In this document: piece by piece, positions 54,651 through 64,000 of the stretch
Position numbering within the stretch: position 1 is the stretch's first letter
Layout of the letters: each line of letters starts with the position of its first letter
Assembly: GCA_029168955.1 (NCBI GenBank)
Contig: JAPDOI010001525.1
Coordinates: 104,791 to 168,790 of the forward strand
DNA from: Aplectana chamaeleonis
Lineage: Eukaryota > Nematoda > Chromadorea > Rhabditida > Cosmocercidae
Length of the DNA stretch: 64,000 nucleotides
Direction of reading: 5' to 3'
Position numbers and translations under genes: made by a program
The notes under the pieces: generated by a model
The model's database searches: none
Told to the model about the DNA's origin: nothing
Seen by the model: only the letters and a program-made list of their open reading frames with translations

Positions 54651-55896
54651 CCTAGGCGTAGAGTTTACAGTGGAAAATGCATTTACGTCCGCGACACACC
54701 AATCACGCAATGCACTTCTGAGCCGTCCCGTGGCGCATACGACGAGGAGCGGATCCCTGACCTGCTTCGCAGCTTTCATGCATGACGCCCCTGGTCCGCT
54801 CAAGCACCTCATCTTCCTGATGCGTTGCTGATATTTTTGTGATCTCATCGAAAGTGCAGTTGGCCTGTAAGGTGATCTAGAGTTCGAGGTTGTGAAGGCT
54901 GAGATTGCGGGTGACAGAATCATCCCAAATCCTCACTGCAAAGAAGTCCCATCTGCTGCGGGCCACGACAAAGATCGTACAAAGGCCAGCAGCAAGGCGT
55001 GCTGGTTTCGTGGCTGCTGCTGAAAGCCCAGGATGGGTTAACAGCACGTGCTGCTGACGGCGATTGTTTTAACTCGAGTGGTGAGACCATTAGTGTGCAA
55101 CTCTTATTGTGCTGAAATGAATCATGGTTTCGTGAGAAAAAGGGGAAAAACGGCGGTTCGAAATTCTATGTACCGACGCAGTCATATTCAGAGCCTGATC
55201 ATATGATTGGGCATGTGGGTCGAAAATTGCTGGATTCATTGTACTTTCGAAAAAAGCTTCTACAACGAAACAAAAAAAGAAAGTTTCCTAGAACATCTCG
55301 CGGCCCGCGACAAAATTCTTTTACCCCCGTTCCAGCCAGCCAGCAAACCGTAGCGTGCTTTGAAAACGTTGTATTCGCAATTTTTGAAAGCCTGTCTCTA
55401 TGTTACCCAAGAACTCACTTTGCCCGGATCGTTACGTATATGACAAGCGAATTTCCGATAAGGCTAATACAAGGGATAACTATATAAAACACTTGGTAAG
55501 GAAGTGGGACAATATCTGGTGTCATCTTTCAGTCTGAAATTACAAGTTTAGTATCCTTGGACAGTGCACACGGAAAACCAATCCATGCTCGAGGGTAAAG
55601 ATGCGGAAAACCACGGAGCTTCACGTGTTGCAATGTTTCTAGGGCTCCACGCTAATCTACAGAGACAACATAATAGCCGCATTCAAATCACAAGTGTTAT
55701 AATGCTACAATTGGAATGGCTACCTTTAGCGGATGAAAGATGTCTGTCTTTGATAGGAAGGAAGGGGGTGGGCGGGCTCTCAACCAGGAATATGATTATA
55801 CAGAGAGCGCTTAATATGTAGTAGTCAGAGTTGTTGTTCGAGAAGACGCTAGGTAATCAAGACCATGAAAGAGAAAAAAAGGAAAATACAAAAGGA

Positions 55897-56052
55897 CCTC
55901 AGTGGCAGTACGCAGGGCACCGTGGAGAATGCACGGGACCCTATTGGGAGTGTGCGGACCCATTAGAATGTGCAAGGGATCCTAGTCGGAGTGCGCAAGA
56001 TGGCGTAGAAAGCGTACGGCGTCCCAGTGGGAGTGCGCAGGGCGCTTTTCAA
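55897..56052. repeat. Degenerate tandem repeat, about 22-26 bp unit
   Basis: Units such as CTATTGGGAGTGTGCGGACC, CTAGTCGGAGTGCGCAAGAT and CCAGTGGGAGTGCGCAGGG repeat about six times. The plus-strand frame across it (ECADPLECARDPSRSAQ) reflects the repeat. Confidence 0.6.
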
Positions 56053-56222
56053 GGTTGTGAGTCACAAGTTCTAGATATTATTCTCGTCCCACAATACCGA
56101 TCGGAACCGATTTGATAACTCACGGAAGGCAAAAGCTGTCAGAAGTCTCGACTCTCCAAAATTTAAAGGCATCGTACGCGCTGAAAACAACTTACCGCTT
56201 TTTGAGTTTGAGTCGTTGGATT

Positions 56223-56570
56223 GGCCCGCCTGAGAACGTGGGTAGAGTTTTTCGAGTCACCGACGCATCCTTGGGAAGATATGGGTGGTCGATCGAATGA
56301 CTTGAATTCCACCAAAAGAGGCCGGCCTTCTGACAGCCATGTAGAATAAAATGAAAAAAAAGAAGCTTTCTAACAAGTCATATCGCCTAAATGAGTGGAA
56401 GTTGATGTATCATTTGTTGATAAGCTACCTTCTTTTCTCATTTGAGGCCAAATGGCTGTCGGAAGGCCGGCCTCTTTTGGTGGAATTCGAGGCATTCGAT
56501 CTACCATATCTTCCCAATGATGCGTCGGTGACCCGAAAAAAACTCTACCCACGTGCTCAGGCGCGCCCAG
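56223..56570. repeat. Fold-back element with about 120-bp arms
   Basis: ACGTGGGTAGAGTTTTTCGA, CACCGACGCATCCTTGGGAA and CCACCAAAAGAGGCCGGCCT mirror AGGCCGGCCTCTTTTGGTGG, CCAATGATGCGTCGGTGACC and AACTCTACCCACGTGCTCAG. The centre is about 105 bp. A family F left end lies just outside at 56163. Confidence 0.8.
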
Positions 56571-56595
56571 GGATGTGCGCAATAGAAATTTTGTG

Positions 56596-56667
56596 ATTCG
56601 TTAGTCGTTAGTCGTTCAACCGGCCGTAACCCTCGTTAGTCGTTAGTCGTTAATCGTTAGTCGTTAA
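56596..56667. repeat. Heptamer tandem repeat (GTTAGTC)
   Basis: TTCGTTAGTCGTTAGTCGTT and CGTTAGTCGTTAGTCGTTAA tracts, with one interruption (CAACCGGCCGTAACCCT). The unit is 7 bp and is not the nematode telomere hexamer TTAGGC. Confidence 0.7.
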
Positions 56668-58000
<1,333 letters not shown>

Positions 58001-58017
58001 GGGTGTGTATACAAAGT

Positions 58018-61000
58018 CTGTTGGTACCTGCTCGTTGGTGCCCCTGCTTCTACTGAACCCAGCAGACGTTTGAGTGTACACAGGAACGTTCGGAGCGATA
58101 TAGCGTGCACAACTATATCGCGAAAGTATCCCGCACATTGCATAAAGGTGTCGCCGTCCGTCACACTAAGGCCTCTGGTCCATAACACCTTAGGATCCGT
58201 ACCTAGGAGTCATGGAGTCTTTGGCCACAAGCCACAATTTCGCCACCTGAACTGTCGATCGCTGTCGAGTGATATCCAAAAACTGCGCTATCCAGGCTTC
58301 TGAGCTATTTCCATGCACCGTTTGCTGGCTTTGCCAGCAAACCCGCCTCAAGGATAGAACCCCGTCATCAGCGTCGGAGAGTACACCATCTACTGCGGTA
58401 ACGCTGACGATAGGAGAAGTGGGGAGGCTGTGCAATGAAAGGCTGTAAGGAAGGATTTCAATGGTATGGTCAAGGAGTTCGGCTCAACGTCGTGTCAGAA
58501 TGCATTCAGTGACGACTGCGGGATCACAGAGGATTCAATCTGTGGATAGTGAGAGTGCTCATGCGCCCACCTGAAACCGCCGAAAGACAATTCGAAGGAT
58601 GCGTTTTTATGAGGAACTCAATACGTTGCTGGCCAGGGATACGCTTTGTCAACATGCTGTTGTCTGGTGGGGATTGACGCAAATGCGAAGATGGGACTTG
58701 ATCCAGGAATCCGGAAGTACTCGGTAAATGGTTCTACCCAGTGGAGCAAACATCGGACAATGGCTACCGCCTTGTCGACTTTGTGAACGCAGTGGTCTGA
58801 TTATTGCATCGACATTCAAGAGGAATCATCGCCGCCATCCCAGCACTTACGTGGCAGGGACCAACCCGGCTATCTCCAGAAGAGCAGCGGAAGCGGAAGA
58901 TGACAACTTTGAAACTACAGCTTGACTATGTCCTGACGAGGAATATTCCAGTATCGGACATTCGAAGATCTAGAGCTGTGTGGGATGTCGCATTCGATTC
59001 GGATCACCGTCCTGTTCTGGCATTGGAACTTCACTGCGAGGATTCATAAGAGGAAGCGAGGGCTCCTTAACCTCTCGGAAGGGATTGACATGACAAGTCT
59101 CAGAGATGAAGAGTGCAGAAGAGGAATTTCCCGACAACGCGTTTCTATTCACATCGGAGTACGGACTAAGGAAGAAACTTTGCGACGCGGATTCTTTTGT
59201 CAAATGCATCCAGGACGCTTCAGAAAGAGGCACTCCCGGTTGTACAGCCTAAGAAGAAGTTCGCCTACCGTCTCAGAAGAAACAACATCTACCTACAACA
59301 GAGTATGTGTGCTCTCCGAACTGCAGGAAACTTCGCTGGAGAGAAGCGTCTGAGGGAGGAAGTTGCGTCGGCAGCTTTGGCAAAGTGACCGCGAACGAGA
59401 GTGGACGTGTAGAGCTAAGGAGTTCGAGAAGGCTTGGGAGGAGAAGAATCCGAGGAAAGCCTACACGTTGCTGCGACAGTATAGCGGGGAGAAGATGAAG
59501 AGATGTTCTCCTGTCTTGAACACTACCAATGGAGTTGCAGTTGGTGATGCGACGCTGCCAATATGGAAGGATTACTTCCAGTTCACTACTGAATCGTCCA
59601 GCGCCATCAGTACCTGAGGCTCCCGCATGTTCCAAGAGCACATTACGATGTCAGTGAGGAACCGCCGACTGAGTCTACGAAGTTTTTGGATTGTGTCCGG
59701 AAAATGAAGAATGGAAAGGCAGGTGGAGATGACAACATCACTGCTGAAATGCTGAAAGCTCTTCCTCCGTCTGGGATTCGTGAAATGACCAACACCATCC
59801 GTGCCATATGGATGAGCGAAAGGATACCCGATTCGTGGAGACATGCGATCATCGTACCATCTTCACAAGAAGCTATCCGTCATCTGGATTCCTAAGAACT
59901 ACAGAGGAATCTCTCTACTTCGTGTCATGTACAAGGTTTTAGAAACGTATCATTCTCGAGCGACTTATCAAACATCGTGAAGGAACGACCAGAGATGAGC
60001 AAAGCCGGTTTTCGACCTGGAAGATCGACCATCTGACCAAGTGTTCGTCGTGAGAAGAGTAATTGAATCGTGGCAGCGGTTTTCGAAGCCATTACAGCTT
60101 GCTTTTGGACTTTGAAGCCGCGTTCGACTCTCCTCATCCGTGATCGATTGCTCAATGCTCTGCGAGCAGATGGAGTCCCGGAAAAGTATGTTCGGTTAAT
60201 CGAGGACATGAACAGAAGGAACAACAGCAGCAGTTCGTACATCTGTCGGATTTACGTCAGCTTTCGGAGTGAAAACGGGAGTAAGGTAAGGGAGCCGTTG
60301 CAGGACCTTTCTTTTCAACTTCGCCGTTGATGACATCATGCGTAGAGTTGCAGAACAGTTTTCCTGCGGATGTGATCCCTAACACCACATCAGGACGCTC
60401 CTTGTCGACCTGGAGTACGCCGACGACGCATTGTGTTATTCGCTAGAAAACAACGCAAAACTGCAAAGGATTGTGAACCTCGTTTCCCGAAGTATGCACG
60501 CAGCCTATGGACTTCGTCTTCGTCCCGACAAATTTGCAAGCAGATGTGGGTCTCTCAGAGGCCTTCAACATGGAGTTTGTGTGGACGGACAACGTATCAG
60601 CGAACTGGTGGACCCGATTTCTGTTATTTGGGCTGTTGCTGAAGAACGATGGTAGTTATGCAGCGGATATTCGACAACGATGTGCGAAAGCTACGTCTGC
60701 ATTCAATTCTCTAACCAAGTGTTTGTGGTCTACCACCATCGCGAAGGAAGTCAAGTTGCGCGTCTACCTATCCGCTATTCGCCCTATCATGATGTATGGA
60801 TCGGAGACGTGGGCAGCTTTGCCGAAAACGCAGATGGAAAGGTTGGATTGCACGGAGAGGAAGCTTTTAGGCGTTTTGCTTGGATATTTCTGGCCGCGTG
60901 TATGCCACATAACGAAGACCTTTACAAAGGGAAATCGACGCAGTACACATCAACGCTTGACACGAGGGAGGTGCCAGCATCTCCTAACGCCATCTCAAGC

Positions 61001-61433
61001 AGCAATGGAAAGTCGACTTCGACTGCTCCGGGCATATACTAAGAAGAACGCCGGATCGTCTCGTACACAACACGCTTTAAAATGCTTCCAAATCCTGTCT
61101 AGAAACGGCCACCTGGGCGTAGGCAGAAAGTTCTGGACGGATGTGGTTAAAGAAGGATTTAAAGTCACTCGGCATCGAAAGACAAGTTCAGGCGCGATGT
61201 TTCGTTTCGCAGAGAATGGAATAGTGACAGCTGGATGGAAATTATTATTCGAAAAAAAAAAAACATGTTTTATAACTCTTTTTTTCTTTTTTTTTTTTTT
61301 TTTGATGTGTTCAAATTGTGGCTGAAGACCGTAGAAAAATGGACACGGCTGACTGTAAGGAGAGCACACCTCGGTGAAGATGCGGAATGACCGCGTCAGG
61401 CAGAAGCCAACCGATTAAGTCAGAAGTAAGTCA
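58018..61433 (+). mobile_element. RTE retrotransposon, copy 2, full-length but indel-rich
   Basis: Starts CTGTTGGTACCTGCTCGTTG, like the 5' end of copy 1, and ends in the same 3' UTR (CCGATTAAGTCAGAAGTAAG, TCAA) before a second (TA)n tract. It retains the region deleted from copy 1 near 44567, so it is the best guide to the ancestral frame. About 60 bp of A- and T-runs (61244-61307) are inserted near the C-terminus relative to copy 1. Confidence 0.85.
58080..61388 (+). pseudogene. RTE endonuclease-RT, copy 2, many frame changes
   Basis: The same protein as copy 1, spread over all three frames: [12 protein letters not shown] (58250), LKLQLDYVLTRNIPVSDIRR and SDHRPV (58905-59010), DREREWTCRAKEFEKAWEEK (59390), RKMKNGKAGGDDNITAEMLK (59700), SERIPDSWRHAIIVP (59815), LRADGVPEKYVRLIEDMN (60160), CAKATSAFNSLTKCLWSTTI and RPIMMYGSETWAA (60680-60820). 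At least a dozen one- to three-base indels break the frame, yet in-frame stops from substitutions are rare. All four Trp codons lost in copy 1 are present. Confidence 0.8.
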
Positions 61434-61525
<92 letters not shown>

Positions 61526-61535
61526 ATATATATAT
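61434..61535. repeat. (TA)n tract between two RTE copies
   Basis: About 100 bp of TA with interruptions (TACATA, TACTATA, TACCATA). It joins the 3' ends of RTE copies 2 and 3. Confidence 0.9.
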
Positions 61536-61536
61536 G

Positions 61537-64000
61537 ACTACTGACAATCAGTTGGCGCGCTGACGCGTCATTCCACATCGGCAGTGTCCGCTCAGCCATT
61601 GTCCGACCCTCACGGTCTTCAGCTGAACACGTTCCATCCAGTAATCTATTCCATTTCCTGCGAAGTAAACATCGCGCAGTAACTTTCGATGCCGTGACAC
61701 AAATCCTCTTTAACCAGATCCGTCAGAACTCCGCCTACGCCCAGATAACCGTTTCAGGCAGGGTGGAAGCATTCTTAAAGCGTGTTCCAGTACAGTTTCG
61801 ATCCGGCGCGTTCTTAAAGCTGTATATGCTGAGCGATCGGGCGACTTTCCATTGCTGCTGAATGGCGTTGCGATCGCGGCACCTCGAAAAATTGATGTGT
61901 GCTGCGTCGATTTCCTGGCGAGGAATCAAACAAGATTCGTACATGTATGCGCATCGATGTAAATTAATCCAGGCAAACACGCTAAAGCTTCTTCTTCCGT
62001 GCAATCAACGCTCAATGCGTTTTCGATAACGCCCGTCTCCGATCGTACATCATGATCAGGCGAATAGCATGAACTAGGCCTTTGGCTTGACTTCCTTCGC
62101 GATAGTGTGAGACCCTGACGCTTGGTTAGAGTGGTGAGACTTTCTTAGCGCAAATCATTGTTCGAATATCCGCTGCATGAGCTACAAATCGTTCTTTCAT
62201 GGAAACAGCCGGAAAATAACGGAAGTCGTATGATTCGTACTGTAGATCCGTCCGCACCATTACTCCGTTGAAGGCTATCTGAAGGGATCGCATCTGCTGC
62301 TCATTCTCGGGACGACGAGTCGCATGCCGCGCTCAGGCGGGTTCTGTCAGCGCGGTTTTGCGTTGTTTTCGGCGAGATAACGATAAAAAATAGTCGGCGT
62401 AGCACCAGTCGACGATGAGTCCTGATTGGTGTTGGGATCGCAAATCCGCGATATTCATGCATCTACGCATGATGGCGGCAGTTTGAAGGTCATCGAAGAG
62501 GGTCTGCGGCACTGTCTTTGCTGCTCAGCTGTTCAAGCGTAAATCCGACAATCATGATGAACTGCTGAGTTCATTGCTGGTCAAATGTCATCGGTGTAGA
62601 CATGCTTTCGGATATCTGCTAGCGGAGGCGTTGACCAGTCGATCACGATGAGTCGAAGGCAGCCGAGTCCCAGAAGCGAAAGCAGCTGTATTGGCTTCGA
62701 AAGCCCGCGACTTCAGCGCGATTCGACCGCTTCTTCTCCGACGGGCGCTGGTCGATGGTCAGATCTTCAGTCGAAAACCCGGCTTTAGCTCAAATCTCGT
62801 CGTTCGCTTCGACGTGTTTGATCGCTCGAAATGATACGTTCTAAAACCTTGTAGCGTGACGCGTAGAGGACTTCATACTGTGATTCTTAGGGATCGTGAC
62901 GGATGTGTGAAGTACGATGATCGCGTGATATCCGCGTCGGGTATCGCAAACCGTCACATGGCGCGGATGGTTGTCGTTTCGCAGTCCCTGGCGAGAGGAA
63001 GAATATTTCGGCGACTTTGTGATGTGATAATGCTGCCTGACTTCCGTTCTTCATTTTCCGGATGCAATCAAGGCTTCGGCTATCGTCGACGTTTCCTCGC
63101 TGATGTAATCGATTATTAACTTCTCTGAGTATGCGGGAGCTCTGAGTATTGTGGCTGAACATTCATTGAGTGAACTGTATTCAGCTTCCGCATGGCGGCG
63201 TCTCATCGCAAACCCTGCAGCTTCCGTGGTAGTGTTCAGAACGGGAGAACGTATTTCTGCTTCGCTGTACTGAGTGCGACGGCAGCGTGTGAAGTAACGA
63301 GTTATTATATCCTCCCAGGCCTGCTCGGGCTCGCTTGGCTGCGTCAGCATAGATTCGCGGTCGGCTGCCGACGCTGGCTTTCTCATCAGACGCTATCCTC
63401 CGCGAGTTTCCTGCGGTTCGAGGCACAGTACTGATTTGCTGGGTAAGTGTTGTTTCTTCTGAAGACGTAGACAGGCTTCTTGCTGTACGGCGGCCGGGGT
63501 GCTTCTTTCAGAGCGTCACTGCAGTGCGCTTTGACACAGAAAGTCATGTAGCAAACTAACCTTTGTCAGCTTAGCGATATGTGGATGCGGCGTTGTCGGG
63601 ACGATCTCCGCATTCTTCAATGCAGGCTTTGTCGTATCAATCTCTGGGGTTGGGCCCTCAAACCTCTTTATGAGTCACTTCAGCCAGTGGTTCGGCTGGA
63701 ACGGACGGTGACCGTCATGCGGCGTCGCACGGCTGCCAGATCTTTCAGTGTCATTGCTGGTATTCGCCGTCGGAAGGATTTATCAGTGAAGCTGCCAGTT
63801 TCAAGTTGTGTCAATCTTCCGCTTTCCGCTGCTTCTGGAGAGAGTAGCTGGGTTGATCCCTTGCCGTATGGCTGATGGCGGCGATGATTCATAGCGAATG
63901 TCGATGCGATAATCCAGACCGCTGCGTTACAAAGTCGGGCGGTAGTGTAGAAGCCATGTCGATGACTTCCGCCGGAGTAGAACCATTTGCCAGTACTTCA
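61537..64000 (-). mobile_element. RTE retrotransposon, copy 3, runs off the window
   Basis: Collinear with copy 1 from its 3' end (42.98 kb) to about 45.49 kb, in minus orientation; the 5' part lies beyond the window. Blocks are recognisable throughout: CCTCTTTAACCAGATCCGTC (about 61707), GTCTCCGATCGTACATCATG (62034), CCTTGTAGCGTGACGCGTAG (62848), GTAGAACCATTTGCCAGTACTTC (63976). Every few bases there are insertions or deletions, so no frame survives more than about 90 codons. Confidence 0.85.
61700..64000 (-). pseudogene. RTE endonuclease-RT, copy 3, shredded
   Basis: Encodes the same protein as copies 1 and 2 in principle: C-terminal region at 61.6-62.3 kb, RT at 62.3-63.1 kb, linker and endonuclease at 63.1-64.0 kb. 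None of the catalytic boxes is readable without frame changes. The damage is mostly indels, unlike copy 1, where it is mostly substitutions. This may be sequencing noise rather than biology. Confidence 0.75.

Noticed and set aside
61300..64000. Copy 3 as a reverse-complement read-through of copy 2 (hairpin read chimera)
   Set aside because: Copy 2 has about 60 bp of A- and T-runs at 61244-61307 that copy 3 lacks at the matching place, so they are not the same molecule read twice.

Overview
This window looks like repeat-rich nuclear DNA of a nematode, most likely a strongylid of the hookworm type. The basis is threefold. The clearest host gene is a serpentine chemoreceptor of the nematode SRSX kind, split by splice sites. 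Small candidate introns of 50-52 bp have the nematode TTTTCAG acceptor. The retroelements (an RTE-type EN-RT, a Penelope-like element with a GIY-YIG domain, mariner and Tc1 relics) resemble those known from hookworm genomes. The species was not tested. There is no bacterial-style coding, rRNA, CRISPR array or operon, and most long open frames are noise inside repeats.

Layout. 1-0.4 kb: 3' end of a mariner. 0.9-9 kb: a train of short terminal-inverted-repeat elements (MITEs), among which lie small spliced candidate exons of an unnamed minus-strand gene (4.69-7.07 kb). 9-14 kb: fold-back elements and an old RTE remnant. 15-19.7 kb: further candidate minus-strand exons, a GC-rich TIR element (16.6-17.2 kb) and two arrays of a 42-bp tandem repeat. 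20.6-21.5 kb: a 5'-truncated LINE. 22.7-24.8 kb: a 2.1-kb element with matching 25-bp ends. 26.4-28.0 kb: a broken Tc1-like transposase. 28.5-33.0 kb: two Penelope-like copies head to head. 33-38 kb: fold-back and MITE copies.

39.26-50.53 kb (minus): the SRSX-type receptor. Five exons covering TM3 to the C-terminus could be placed with matching splice phases; the TM1-TM2 exons were not found and the loop-3 exon is unsettled. The 6.4-kb intron between TM4 and TM5 contains a full-length RTE insertion with an 11-bp target-site duplication and an apparently perfect 213-bp inverted repeat. 51-57 kb: more fold-backs and a Tc1 scrap. 57.66-64.0 kb: a 341-bp (TA)n tract, a second RTE copy, another (TA)n tract and a third RTE copy tail to tail. 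The last two copies are so full of small indels that uncorrected long-read sequence is a serious possibility.

The genes do not form a pathway. The main story is a chemoreceptor gene stretched by transposons, and families of palindromic elements that insert into one another at TTAA-like sites. No convincing new biological system was found; the best leads are the perfect inverted repeat, the shared-end MITE trains and the ribozyme-like motif at the Penelope 3' ends.
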